The position numbers were made by a program, and so were the translations under genes. The notes under the pieces were generated by a model. That model saw only the letters and a list, made by a program, of their open reading frames with translations, was not told the origin of the DNA and searched no databases. This document shows positions 1 through 8,334 of a DNA stretch of 64,000 bases, in pieces. Position 1 is the first letter of the stretch; each line of letters begins with the position of its first letter. This DNA comes from Granulicella rosea (lineage in GTDB: Bacteria > Acidobacteriota > Terriglobia > Terriglobales > Acidobacteriaceae). The DNA lies in NCBI RefSeq assembly GCF_900188085.1, contig NZ_FZOU01000004.1, forward strand, positions 124,001 through 188,000, written 5' to 3'.

Positions 1-1913
1 CCATCATCGGCATGACGCACCTGGCGCTCAGGGCCGAGCACGCCGCCCGTCAGCACGGCTACCTCACCAAGATCAGCAAGGCGGCCGAGACGCTGCTGAG
101 CATCATGAACGACATCCTCGACTTCTCGAAGATCGAGGCGGGCAAGATGGGGCTGGAGCGAGTGTCGTTTTCGCTGGAGACGGTGCTCGACAACCTGATG
201 GATATCGTCGGCGAGAAGGCCGGGCAGAAGAACCTGGCCATCCGCTTCTCGATCGCGCCCGAGGCGCCGCGACATCTGGTGGGCGATCCGCTGCGGCTCG
301 GGCAGGTGCTCATCAACCTGCTGAACAATGCGATCAAGTTCACGGAGAAGGGAGAGATCTCGGTGAGCCTGCGGGTGAGCGGCCTGACGCCTTACCAGAC
401 GGCGCTGACCTTCACCGTGCGCGACACCGGCATCGGCATGAGCCGGGAGCAGGTGGCGAAGCTCTTCCAGAGCTTCAGCCAGGCGGATAACTCGATCACC
501 CGGCGCTACGGCGGCACGGGGCTTGGCCTCGCCATCAGCAAGCAGCTGTGCGAGCTGATGGGCGGCACGCTGACGGTCGAGAGCGAGCCCGGCAAGGGCA
601 GCAGCTTCCAGTTCACGGCCGTCTTCGGCATGGCGGCGGAGGACGCGGCGATGACCCCGGTCACGTTACAAAAGGACCGGCTGAAGAAGAAGATTCTTAT
701 TGTCGATGATAGTGAAATGACGAGGGAGCAACTGATCGGCGTGCTCGACACTCACGGCTTCGCTGCCGATGGCGTCTCGTCGGGCGAAGAGGCGCTGCCT
801 GCGCTCGACGCCGGCTCGCAGGCCGCAAGGCCGTACGACCTGGTGCTGATGGACTGGCGGCTGCCCCGGATGGACGGCATCGAGACGACGCGCAGGATCA
901 GGGAACGGCTGTCGCTGCTGCATGTGCCGGCGATCGTGATGATCTCGGCCTTCGATCGCGACGAGGTGCTCGAAGGCGTCGACGGACAGACGCTGGACGG
1001 CTATCTGCTGAAGCCGGTGAGCGCGCGCACGCTGATCGACGCGGTGACCCGGACCCTGGACCAGACGCAACAGGCGCAACAAGCGGCAAAGACCGTTGCG
1101 GCGGCGCCGATCGTCCCGGCCACCGGCGCGGGGTTGAGCTTCGTCGGGCGCCATGTGCTGCTGATCGAAGACAACGACATCAACATCGACCTGGCGACCG
1201 AGCTGCTGGGCGACTACGGCATCGCGGTGACGGTCGCGACGAACGGACGCGAGGGCGTGGAGCGCGCGCTGGCCGAGAGCTTCGACGTGGTGCTGATGGA
1301 TATCCAGATGCCGGAGATGGACGGCCTGCAGGCGACGCGGCTGATCCGGCGCCACGAGCGGCTGGCCGCGCTGCCGATCATCGCCATGACCGCGCATGCC
1401 ATGAGCGGCGACCGCGAACGCAGCCTGGAGGCCGGCATGAACGACCACCTGACCAAGCCGATCAGCGTGTCGCGGCTGCAGGAGACGCTGACGCGCTGGA
1501 TGCCGGCGGCGCCGGCGCGCGCGCCCGAGCCTGTCGTTGCCGTGGAGCTGCCGGAGCCGGAGCAGGCCGTGCCCTTCAACCTGCAGGCCGCGCTCGCCCG
1601 GGCAAACAACAAGACTGCCCTGCTGCGGCGCATGATGCTGGGCTTCCGCGATCGCTACGCGCATGCGGCGGACGACCTCTCCGCGCACATTGCGGCGGGC
1701 CGCATGGAGGAGGCGCACCGGTTGGCGCACACGTTGAAGAGCACCGCCGCGACGCTCGAAGCGAAGGAGCTGACCGACGCCGCCTCGGCGGTAGAGTTTG
1801 CCTTCCGGTTTGGCCGGATGGATGGGATCGGTCCGCTGATTGAGACCGTGGGGAGAACTCTGGAACCGGCGATTGCCGCCGCAGCCTGTTTTGAAACGAG
1901 GATGGACGCATGA
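1..1913 (+). CDS. Hybrid sensor histidine kinase/response regulator with C-terminal HPt domain (5' partial)
   Basis: The reading frame is open at the window edge (it reads IIGMTHLAL before the first ATG at 12), so the gene starts upstream and its sensor part and phospho-accepting His are missing. Numbering from the ATG at 12: the end of the HisKA dimerisation helix (about 20-45, [11 protein letters not shown]), a HATPase domain with N box near 100 (LLNNAIKF), DTGIG near 138 and GTGLGLAI near 168, receiver 1 (VDDSE, Asp281 in VLMDW), receiver 2 (IEDND, Asp430 in [14 protein letters not shown] in the last strand), and a C-terminal HPt domain with His573 in AHTLKS. This is a complete phosphorelay chain of the BarA/EvgS type. 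The stop overlaps the next receiver gene by 4 bases, so the two are probably translationally coupled. The input signal cannot be inferred. Confidence 0.93.
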   Translation, partial: IIGMTHLALRAEHAARQHGYLTKISKAAETLLSIMNDILDFSKIEAGKMGLERVSFSLETVLDNLMDIVGEKAGQKNLAIRFSIAPEAPRHLVGDPLRLGQVLINLLNNAIKFTEKGEISVSLRVSGLTPYQTALTFTVRDTGIGMSREQVAKLFQSFSQADNSITRRYGGTGLGLAISKQLCELMGGTLTVESEPGKGSSFQFTAVFGMAAEDAAMTPVTLQKDRLKKKILIVDDSEMTREQLIGVLDTHGFAADGVSSGEEALPALDAGSQAARPYDLVLMDWRLPRMDGIETTRRIRERLSLLHVPAIVMISAFDRDEVLEGVDGQTLDGYLLKPVSARTLIDAVTRTLDQTQQAQQAAKTVAAAPIVPATGAGLSFVGRHVLLIEDNDINIDLATELLGDYGIAVTVATNGREGVERALAESFDVVLMDIQMPEMDGLQATRLIRRHERLAALPIIAMTAHAMSGDRERSLEAGMNDHLTKPISVSRLQETLTRWMPAAPARAPEPVVAVELPEPEQAVPFNLQAALARANNKTALLRRMMLGFRDRYAHAADDLSAHIAAGRMEEAHRLAHTLKSTAATLEAKELTDAASAVEFAFRFGRMDGIGPLIETVGRTLEPAIAAAACFETRMDA

Positions 1914-2662
1914 ATCAAGAGATGATCGAGACACTGAGCCACGCCGACCTCCAACAGACGCTTGAAGAGGCCGCCCTGCTCGCCAACACCGGCGCGGAGG
2001 GGGCGCTGAACACAACCAGCAGCGCCTTCAGCCACGGCTTTCGCGCGGGCCGGGTGGAGGGGCTGATCTCGCTGATCTCCGCCGTCGAGCAGGCGCTCGG
2101 ACAGACGATGGTCGCCGAGACGGCCGAGCAGGAGATGATGCACTCGCTCGCCGGCGACACGCGCGAGCCGATCGTCGAGGCGGTGATTCCCACGCGGACG
2201 CAGCCGTGCGTGCTGGTGGTCGACGACGAGCCGATCAACGTGGACCTGCTCGCCGATACCTTCGGCGAGGACTTCGAGGTGTTGACCGCGGCGGACGGCA
2301 AGTCCGCGCTGGAGCTGGCCGGGGAGAAGATGCCCGACCTGATCCTGCTGGATGTGATGATGCCGGGGATGAGCGGCTACGACGTCTGCCGTCAGTTGAA
2401 ATCCGAATCGAAGACCCGCGACCTGCCGGTGATGTTCATCACCTGCCTGGGCGATGTGGTGGCGGAGACGATGGGGCTGGAGCTGGGCGCGGTCGACTAC
2501 ATCACCAAGCCGATCCACCCGTGGGCAGTGCTGGCGCGCGTGAACAACCAGGTGAAGCTGAAGCTGGCGACCGACAAGCTGGTGCGGCTGGCGGCGCTGG
2601 AGCAGTCGCTGCGTACGAATCTGCTGGAGGCGCTGGAGGCGAAGTCGGATTCGTTCAGCTAA
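1910..2662 (+). CDS. Response regulator with receiver domain and unique N-terminal helical region
   Basis: A 250-residue protein whose ATG overlaps the stop of the hybrid kinase (ATGA). Residues 1-95 are mostly helical and contain no motif I recognise. Residues 98-225 are a receiver domain: [14 protein letters not shown], phospho-acceptor Asp148 in [13 protein letters not shown], conserved Thr in MFITCLG and KP in YITKPIHP. The last 30 residues are an amphipathic helix ([20 protein letters not shown]) resembling the linker that follows receivers in PleD/HD-GYP-type regulators, but no output domain follows. It is probably the dedicated partner of the upstream hybrid kinase, acting as a phosphate sink or protein-interaction regulator. 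The role is inferred from context only. Confidence 0.85.
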   Translation: MNQEMIETLSHADLQQTLEEAALLANTGAEGALNTTSSAFSHGFRAGRVEGLISLISAVEQALGQTMVAETAEQEMMHSLAGDTREPIVEAVIPTRTQPCVLVVDDEPINVDLLADTFGEDFEVLTAADGKSALELAGEKMPDLILLDVMMPGMSGYDVCRQLKSESKTRDLPVMFITCLGDVVAETMGLELGAVDYITKPIHPWAVLARVNNQVKLKLATDKLVRLAALEQSLRTNLLEALEAKSDSFS

Positions 2663-2680
2663 CTTTCCTGCACCCAGGAG

Positions 2681-2780
2681 TTGTCATCCTGAGCGTAGCG
2701 AAGGATCTGCTTTTGCGGAGTGGCCCATGGCATCTGCGGCGCCCCAGAAGCAGATCCTTCGCTGCGCTCAGGATGACAAA
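2681..2780. repeat. Inverted pair of a dispersed intergenic repeat
   Basis: Two copies of a roughly 32-base element face each other. The left arm is 2681-2712 (begins TTGTCATCCTGAGCG) and the right arm 2749-2780 (ends CTCAGGATGACAA); they match as reverse complements with about one mismatch across a 36-base spacer. The unit recurs, more or less diverged, near 34943, 38090, 38190, 44250, 45762, 45814, 50953 and 56139. The pair lies between the convergent ends of the receiver gene and the esterase, so when transcribed it would form a very long hairpin and could act as a bidirectional terminator. Confidence 0.85.
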
Positions 2781-2813
2781 CTTTTTGACTGGGGCAAACT
2801 TTGAACTAGGCCC

Positions 2814-3929
2814 TCAAGGCTTCGCAGCCGCTATCGGATACCCCTGCCAGACATATTCCAGCGCCTCCGCCAGGGTCTGCTGTTTCACCGCGCGGTCGGT
2901 GTGGCCGGCGTTGCGGGCGAAGACGAACTGGTAGTGGTAGCCCTTCGACTTCAGCACGCGCGCCATGTTTTCGTTGGCGAGCACCCAGTCGTGCATGCCG
3001 TCGCGCATCGCGTTGGGGTTCAGCAGGTCGCGGTCGCCAACCTCCAGCCACAGCCGCAGCGGCTTGCGCGCGGATTGCGGGATGAGATGTTCGTGGAACT
3101 CCCATGCGCCATGCGGGGTCTTCGGATTGCTGGGCCACTGCTGGTTGACGTAGGTGCCGGAGTAGGTGAGGACGCGGTGGTAAAGCTCCGGGTGGTACCA
3201 TGCCATGATCAGCGCGCAGGAGCCGCCGGAGCTGCCGCCCATGGTCGCGCGGCCCTCGGGATCGTGGGTGAGCTTGACGTGGAGGCGCGCCTCGACCTCG
3301 GGCAGCACCTCGTGCTCGACGAACTCGGCATAGCGGCCGGACATGGTGTCGTACTCCAGGCCGCGCTCGCTGCCCTGCGCGTCGCCGCCGCCGTTCGAGA
3401 TGGAGATGGCGATCATGGCGGGCACGCGGCGGTCCGCGATGAGCGAATCGAGCGTGGCGAAGAGCAGCTTGTCCGGTCCGTCGGCGCCGACGATGAAGGG
3501 CGCGGCTGTGCCGGCGGCGTACTGCTTCGGAACGTAGACCGTTACGCGCCGCGTGTAGGGCGCGGGATGGCTGGTCGGGACGTTCAGCTTCGCAGGATCG
3601 GCGGGATCGGGCTGACCAAATGTACCGGGGTCACGCGCGATGCCAGGGTAGAGCTTGCTGTCCGTGGAGCTGAGGACGAACTCCGTGACCTCGCCGCGCG
3701 GCACGCCGGCCTTCGGTTCGCTCTCGGGCGCCGGAGCATGCGTTGGGCCGAGGATGTAGTCGCCATCCTTGTCCGCGGGCGGCAGAGCGCCATCGGGCAG
3801 CTCCTTCGCCGCGACGTATCCCGGGCTGGCGGGGTCGCGCGTGGGCGGCGTGGGGCGGGGTGTCTGTGCATGGATCAGACTGCAACCGAACAACAGAACA
3901 GCGATGGAGCGAAGACGGAAGAGATGCAT
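2814..3929 (-). CDS. Secreted esterase of the Fes/IroE/esterase D (putative esterase) family
   Basis: About 371 residues. I place the start at 3929 because this Met begins a signal peptide (MHLFRLRSIAVLLFGCSLIHA, then Gln); the open frame extends further upstream but would bury the signal. An alpha/beta-hydrolase nucleophile elbow GGSSGG lies near residue 231, an acidic residue follows in LEVGDRD, and the catalytic His is probably in GHTDR near residue 341. This is the arrangement of enterochelin-esterase-like (PF00756) enzymes. A Pro-rich linker follows the signal peptide. It starts 11 bases after the stop of the pabB-pabC fusion on the same strand, so the two may be co-transcribed. The substrate is unknown: an ester in the periplasm or outside the cell. 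Confidence 0.85.
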   Translation of the reverse strand: MHLFRLRSIAVLLFGCSLIHAQTPRPTPPTRDPASPGYVAAKELPDGALPPADKDGDYILGPTHAPAPESEPKAGVPRGEVTEFVLSSTDSKLYPGIARDPGTFGQPDPADPAKLNVPTSHPAPYTRRVTVYVPKQYAAGTAAPFIVGADGPDKLLFATLDSLIADRRVPAMIAISISNGGGDAQGSERGLEYDTMSGRYAEFVEHEVLPEVEARLHVKLTHDPEGRATMGGSSGGSCALIMAWYHPELYHRVLTYSGTYVNQQWPSNPKTPHGAWEFHEHLIPQSARKPLRLWLEVGDRDLLNPNAMRDGMHDWVLANENMARVLKSKGYHYQFVFARNAGHTDRAVKQQTLAEALEYVWQGYPIAAAKP

Positions 3930-3940
3930 ACGTTCGCGCT

Positions 3941-5908
3941 TTAGCCTCGTGGCGAAAGTATAGACCTCGGCGTGCCGGGCGCGCCTGCCTGCCAAAGCAC
4001 GCTTCCGTCCGGCCTCGCGATCGACGAGACCGGACGCGCGCCACGCAGGGCGTTCGAGACCACGATGCTATCGGCGGCGGCAAGGTCTTCGAGACGCAGC
4101 TCGCGCTCCGCAATCTCCGGCGACTCCGCGAGCATGCGGGCGCGCTCGACGCCAGGCAGCACGCCCGCGGCAAGCGGCGGCGTGAACCACCGGCTTCCGA
4201 TCCGGACGAAGAGGTTGCCGATGGCGCACTCGGTGAGCTGCGCGCGCTCGTTCTCGAACAGAGCTTCGTCGAACCCGAGGTTGTACGCCAGCCTGAGATT
4301 GCGGTTGTAGAGCTCGCGATGCGTCGTCTTGTGATGGAAGAAGACGTCCTGCGAGTGGGTGCGTTCGGCGGCCAGGAGCAGGCGTCCGCCCCAGGCTACC
4401 GGCTCCAGCGCGGTCGCGGCGATTTGCCAGACGCCAGCCTCGCTGAGTTCGAGGCGCACGCGGCTCAGCGCCTCTCCGCAGCTCGCGGCGGACATTGCCA
4501 GCTCCTGCATCAGCGCCGGCCCGTCATACCGGATGCCGAAGTACCGGGCGGAGGCCGCGAGCCGCCGCATGTGGAGCGGCAGCAGGGCGATGCCGCCTTC
4601 GCAGCGCATGGTCTCGATCAGCGAGAAGGGCGGGCGCCGGCGGGTGAGAAAGCTGGCCTTCAGCCGGCACTCTTCGTACTCCTCGCCGGACTGGGAGCCA
4701 GCCGTGATGCCGCCGCCGACTCCCATGACGACGCATCCGCGCTGCAGTTGCAGGGTGCGGATGGCGACGTTGAAGCAGGCCTCGCCGCGTGGGCCGAAGT
4801 AGCCGATGCAGCCGGTGTAGACGCCGCGCGGGGACGGCTCCAGCTCCTGAATGATCTGCATCGTCCTGCGCTTGGGCGCGCCGGTGATGGAGCCCGAGGG
4901 AAACAGCGCGGCGAAGACCTGCGTGGGAGACAGCCCGTCCGCGAGCGTGCCGGTGCAGGTCGAGGTCATCTGCAGCAGCGTCGCGTAGCGCTCGACGTGA
5001 AAGAGCGGGTCGACCGCGACCGAGCCGTACCGGCAGATGCGGCCGAGGTCGTTGCGCAGCAGGTCGACGATCATGACATGCTCGCTGCGATTCTTCTCGT
5101 CGTTCCTCAGCAGCGATGCGGCTGCCCGATCCCCGGCCTCATCGACGCCGCGCTTCCAGGTGCCCTTCATTGGGCGGACCGTGATGCGGCCCGCATGCGT
5201 GCGGTAGAAGAGCTCCGGCGAGAACGAGAGGATCGGCCCGGCGGCGCAGTTCAGAAACGCGGCAAAGGGCACGGGCTGCTGGCGCAGGAGCGTGCGGTAG
5301 ACCGCAAGCGGCTCAGCTTCGGTCGATCCCACGACCTTATCGGTGAAGTTGACCTGGTAGGTGTCGCCCGCGTGCAGATACTCGTGGATGCGGGCGAGCG
5401 CGGCGTCGTAATCGGCCCGCGGGATCCGCAGCCCGCCGATGTGGATGGCGGCGTCCGCGGAGCTTGAAGCAGGCGGGATCTGCGGCAGCTCTCCCTGGAT
5501 CGTGCCGCTCGCATGGTCGAACTCGACCGGCGCCGGATAGACGCCGAGCCACGCCAGCGGCTCCGGGCCGCGTGTTCTCGGCGAGAGTCCAACGAAGTGC
5601 TCACCGCATTCATACTGAAAATAGCCCGCGACATAGGCGCCGCCGGCCACATACCCGTCGATCCGGCGCAGGATGGCGTCCAGATCCTGCGCGGTCCAGG
5701 CGATCAGTTCAACGTTGGGATGGAGAAAGAGCAGGCTTTTATCGCCACTGCCGTCCTGCTTCGCGGTCTCGAGCAGCACCGCGTTGGGAGTCGCGGCGGC
5801 GAGGATGCGGAAGCTCTCGGGAAGGACGTGCCAGTCTGGATACGTTCGAGGCTCCGCCGGCTCCGAAGAGTCTGGCTCTGGAAGGTCGGGCGCGCCCTGT
5901 TGCAGCAT
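3941..5908 (-). CDS. pabB: Fused aminodeoxychorismate synthase component I / aminodeoxychorismate lyase (PabB-PabC)
   Basis: About 655 residues from the ATG at 5908 (a GTG at 5920 is possible; longer frames run back through a 15-base-pair hairpin and HU, so I reject them). The N-terminal two thirds is a chorismate-binding enzyme: MKGT near residue 246 has the Lys typical of PabB rather than the Ala of TrpE, and PSGSITGAPK lies near 334. From about residue 422 a PLP-dependent fold-type IV lyase follows (SLIETMRCEGG at its start, Lys in KTTHRELYNRN, SNALRGARPV near the end), matching PabC. Together they turn chorismate plus ammonia into p-aminobenzoate for folate. The glutamine amidotransferase PabA is not in the window and must be encoded elsewhere. 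Confidence 0.92.
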   Translation of the reverse strand: MLQQGAPDLPEPDSSEPAEPRTYPDWHVLPESFRILAAATPNAVLLETAKQDGSGDKSLLFLHPNVELIAWTAQDLDAILRRIDGYVAGGAYVAGYFQYECGEHFVGLSPRTRGPEPLAWLGVYPAPVEFDHASGTIQGELPQIPPASSSADAAIHIGGLRIPRADYDAALARIHEYLHAGDTYQVNFTDKVVGSTEAEPLAVYRTLLRQQPVPFAAFLNCAAGPILSFSPELFYRTHAGRITVRPMKGTWKRGVDEAGDRAAASLLRNDEKNRSEHVMIVDLLRNDLGRICRYGSVAVDPLFHVERYATLLQMTSTCTGTLADGLSPTQVFAALFPSGSITGAPKRRTMQIIQELEPSPRGVYTGCIGYFGPRGEACFNVAIRTLQLQRGCVVMGVGGGITAGSQSGEEYEECRLKASFLTRRRPPFSLIETMRCEGGIALLPLHMRRLAASARYFGIRYDGPALMQELAMSAASCGEALSRVRLELSEAGVWQIAATALEPVAWGGRLLLAAERTHSQDVFFHHKTTHRELYNRNLRLAYNLGFDEALFENERAQLTECAIGNLFVRIGSRWFTPPLAAGVLPGVERARMLAESPEIAERELRLEDLAAADSIVVSNALRGARPVSSIARPDGSVLWQAGAPGTPRSILSPRG

Positions 5909-5941
5909 CGATTCAGTCACTGATATACGCCGTATCCGGTT

Positions 5942-5989
5942 GGGCAATCGCATCCCCGCTCCGTTGCATCGGCCGGGATGCGATTGCCC
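5942..5989 (-). terminator. Perfect 15-bp inverted repeat after the HU gene
   Basis: Arms 5942-5956 (GGGCAATCGCATCCC) and 5975-5989 are exact reverse complements around an 18-base loop. The hairpin lies 8 bases after the HU stop and 33 bases before the pabB-pabC start, on the strand both genes use. There is no U-run after the stem, so it is either a non-canonical terminator/attenuator or an mRNA 3'-end stabiliser that lets HU be expressed more than pabB. Confidence 0.6.
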
Positions 5990-5997
5990 CAAGGGAG

Positions 5998-6384
5998 TTA
6001 CTTTACCGGTGCGATGGCGTCCTTCGCGGCCTTGGCCACGCGGAACTTGACGGCCGTCTTGGCCTTGATCTTGATCGCCTCGCCGGTCTGCGGGTTGCGT
6101 CCGACGCGCGCGGCGCGCTGCGCCTTGACGAGCTTGCCGAGGCCGGGAATGGTGAACTCGCCGCTCTTCTTGGTCTCTGCAATCGCGGTCTCGGTGAGCA
6201 GATCGAAGAACGCAGCCGACTGCTTCGACGTGATCTCCAGCTTCTCCGCGACGAGCCGCACCAGCTCGGACTTGGTCAACTTCTTCACCGCGACTGCCTT
6301 CTTCGCGGCTGCCGGAGCGGCGGTCTTCTTCGCTGCGGGAACAACGGCCTTCTTTGCAGGTGCTGCTGCTTTCTTCGTTGCCAT
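5998..6384 (-). CDS. HU-family DNA-binding protein with Lys/Ala-rich N-terminal tail
   Basis: 128 residues. Residues 35-128 are a normal HU/IHF fold (LTKSELVRLVAEKLEITSKQ, then the beta-arm signature GEFTIPGLGKLV and RVGRNPQTGE). Residues 1-34 form an extra tail made almost only of Ala, Lys, Pro and Val with repeats such as AAPAKKA and AAPAAAKKA, like the tail of histone H1. Usual HU proteins have about 90 residues. The tail probably adds non-specific DNA contacts. The gene has a purine-rich ribosome-binding site (AAGGAGAG) and is followed by a perfect hairpin. Confidence 0.94.
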   Translation of the reverse strand: MATKKAAAPAKKAVVPAAKKTAAPAAAKKAVAVKKLTKSELVRLVAEKLEITSKQSAAFFDLLTETAIAETKKSGEFTIPGLGKLVKAQRAARVGRNPQTGEAIKIKAKTAVKFRVAKAAKDAIAPVK

Positions 6385-6727
6385 CGTGTTTCTCTCCTTG
6401 AGATGTTGGGGTTAGGGACGTTTGCTGGAGACCTCTTCGCAGCCTTCCGGTGGAGCTTTCAAAACCTTCTTCGGAGCGGCGACCGTGGAGTGACCGCTCC
6501 GGCGGCGACGGATACGCGATCTCCGATGCGCCGAGCGTACATGTCTTTCTCAACCTGAGGCAAGCGTACGGCGTGATTTCGAGCAATCGCCTTAGTCACT
6601 GCCCTATCTTACGGCCCTTTTCAACATTTGAACATTCCGTTATGCACCAAATTCGCTTCCTCCCCCCGCGCACGGAGTATGCTGGGCTCGACGAAAGTCT
6701 CAGCGGCATACAGAAAGGGCGTTCACG
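6385..6727. other. Intergenic region between divergent HU and DUF1801 genes
   Basis: 343 bases without a supportable gene. It must hold the promoters of both divergent genes. There is a short inverted repeat GGAGCGG (6473-6479) / CCGCTCC (6494-6500). I could not assign convincing -35/-10 boxes. An AAAGGG motif just before 6728 is a plausible ribosome-binding site for the downstream gene. Confidence 0.5.
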
Positions 6728-7126
6728 ATGGAATCTGCCTCCACACGAATCGACGAAAGGATACGGCAACTGGGCGACTGGCGCGGCGAAACGCTTGCAA
6801 GAGTGCGCGCGATCATGCACGAGGCAGACCCCGAAATCGTCGAGGAGTGGAAGTGGCGCGGCGTGCCCGTATGGTCGCACGGCGGCATCGTCAGCACGGG
6901 CGAGACCTACAAGAGCGTGGTGAAACTGACCTTCGCCCGGGGCGCCGCACTCGCGGACCCAGCGGGTCTCTTCAACTCCAGCCTCGAAGGCAACGTCCGG
7001 CGAGCCATCGATATCCACGAAGGCGAAGAGATCGAAACGGAGGCGCTGAAGGAACTGATACGCGCGGCCGTAGCGCTGAATCTCGAAAAAAAGCCCAAGC
7101 GCGCAAACGCCAGACAAGGTGTATGA
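6728..7126 (+). CDS. DUF1801-domain protein
   Basis: 132 residues. The core (residues 15-100) has the features of the DUF1801/YdhG-like fold: a start resembling RVRAIMHEADPEIVEEWKW, then the GVPVWSHGGIVSTGE strand-loop region, and a conserved KLTFARGA strand. The family is small, cytosolic and largely uncharacterised; some members are described as iron-chaperone-like. The last 15 residues are Lys/Arg-rich (KKPKRANARQG). It stands alone, with the relic CRISPR region downstream. Confidence 0.75.
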   Translation: MESASTRIDERIRQLGDWRGETLARVRAIMHEADPEIVEEWKWRGVPVWSHGGIVSTGETYKSVVKLTFARGAALADPAGLFNSSLEGNVRRAIDIHEGEEIETEALKELIRAAVALNLEKKPKRANARQGV

Positions 7127-7242
7127 CCCTCCGGCTGAAGCCGATGGGCAGGAGAGACGCCAGAAGCACGCAAAGGAAATGGCGTTGAACATCGGCGCAG
7201 ATAGTACGAAACGCGGCCCGCGAAGACTCGACTCGCCTGCCA

Positions 7243-7274
7243 GTTTCAATCCACGCTCCCGCGTGGGGAGCAAC
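7243..7274 (-). CRISPR. Single orphan type I-C CRISPR repeat
   Basis: On the minus strand the 32 bases begin GTTGCTCCCCACGCGGGAGC and end GGATTGAAAC, the classic form of the type I-C repeat, with an internal palindrome CTCCC...GGGAG. Only this one copy is present: no second repeat occurs at spacer distance on either side. It reads in the same direction as the adjoining cas4 remnant and is translated in that frame as VAPHAGAWIE, a well-known spurious peptide of I-C arrays. The roughly 35 bases after it (minus strand, 7242 down to about 7207) could be one surviving spacer. Confidence 0.85.
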
Positions 7275-7616
7275 CATCGGCGTTCGCCGCAAGGTGTCGC
7301 AATCGGTCGGCTTGCGCTTGCCGCGTTTGTACTCCAGCGGATAGGGCTGCGGACGGAACTCGACCACACCGGCACGGCCGGTCAGATGCAGACGCCGGCA
7401 CTCCAGCCACATGCCGCGGACGGTGCGCACGCTGTCGCGCCGGCTCTGTCCAGGCAGGTCGACACGCTCATGCAGCAGACGGCCCTCGGCGGTGAGGCGA
7501 TTCTCCACCCAAACCTGTTCCAGGTGAATGAGCGCCCACTGCCGGGGACAGAAGGCAAGATGCTGCAACCCGCTCAGGGGCAGCATCTCGTCTTCGCCCG
7601 GCATGCTAGTCGACAT
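7275..7616 (-). pseudogene. cas4: Truncated cas4 (type I-C), joined in frame to a CRISPR repeat
   Basis: The frame starts with ATG at 7616 and encodes the N-terminal half of a Cas4 exonuclease: LPLSGLQHLAFCPRQWALIH (with the first Fe-S cluster Cys), EGRLLHERVD, and the nuclease core strands up to PYPLEYKRGKRKP. A full Cas4 is about 200 residues and continues with a catalytic QLCAQALCLEEM-type segment and three more cluster Cys. Here homology stops after the YKRGK motif and the frame runs directly into the I-C repeat, then into unrelated sequence. The second half of cas4, cas1, cas2 and the array leader must have been deleted. It cannot be a working exonuclease. Its ATG overlaps the stop of the upstream cas remnant, as in intact I-C operons. 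Confidence 0.8.
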
Positions 7617-7989
7617 AGCGCCAGCAGATCACGCCGGGCAGTGATTGAGAGCCATCCTCGGGAGCCTTGAGGCCAGCCTGCTCGTACTCGGCGAAGCTGC
7701 GCGCAGGCGGCACACTTGGGATATCGACCGTGCTCCAGAGCACGGTGCGGCGCTCGTCGCGCGAAGCCACATGCGCACTGCGGAACACAGGCTCCAGGAA
7801 CCCCAGCGCATAAAGCCGGTCCAACTCCTGCGGACGCAGCGACACGGTAAAGCGTTGCAGTCGGCGGAAGCCTTCGCGGCTCGGCCCGTCCAGGTGAGTA
7901 GAAAGCTCCTGCCAAAAGGACTTATCAGGATCAAGTCTCGAGTGTGCGTAATGCACCATCGCCAATGAATAACACGAATCTGACCTCAT
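7606..7989 (-). pseudogene. Chimeric cas remnant: probable Cas3 C-terminus joined to Cas7 (Csd2) C-terminus
   Basis: 127 codons that overlap cas4 by 11 bases, the place cas7 occupies in I-C operons. Residues 36-70 (RRLQRFTVSLRPQELDRLYA) resemble the end of Cas3 proteins. The last 35 residues (VPPARSFAEYEQ, then LPGVICWRYVD) resemble the PRSFDDYE...LPAGV end of I-C Cas7. A deletion from near the end of cas3 through cas5 and cas8 to near the end of cas7 would create this. Seen: the overlap with cas4 and the motifs. Inferred: the identity of both halves and the deletion. It has no full protein to compare with and is probably non-functional. Confidence 0.45.
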
Positions 7990-8104
7990 CCATCAGAAGA
8001 CGATCACCCAGTGAGCAAATCGAGGGGCCGAATACAGTAATTTGCCCGCAAACCCGTCGATTCTCCGGGTCGCAGCGGCAAATGTCCAAAACGGCAAGAT
8101 GAAA

Positions 8105-8194
8105 TGGCGGAAGAGGAGGGATTCGAACCCCCGATACCCTTTCAGGTACGCCAGTTTTCAAGACTGGAGCCATCAACCACTCGGCCACTCTTCC
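8105..8194 (-). tRNA. tRNA-Ser(TGA)
   Basis: The minus strand reads GGAAGAG at the 5' end (8194), pairing with CTCTTCC before the encoded CCA (8105-8107). The D arm is GGCCGAGTGGTTGATGGC. The anticodon loop CTTGAAA gives anticodon TGA. A long variable arm (GTACCTGAAAGGGTAT) and TTCGAATC in the T loop are typical of class II serine tRNAs. The relic CRISPR-Cas segment begins about 115 bases beyond its 3' end. Confidence 0.95.
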
Positions 8195-8334
8195 CTGATG
8201 TGAAGTTTAGCCTGTTGCGGGGAGCCTGCGCAAAGGTGAAATGCTCATGAAACTTCGTCGGCGTTGATCATCCACGCGCTCGAAGCCGATAGTCTGCATC
8301 CAACGGAGCAGGTGCAACACCCGAGGAGACCACC

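Noticed and set aside
7127..7600. An active CRISPR array
   Set aside because: Only one repeat is present and no second copy occurs at spacer distance; cas1, cas2 and most of the interference genes are missing, so the locus is a relic.
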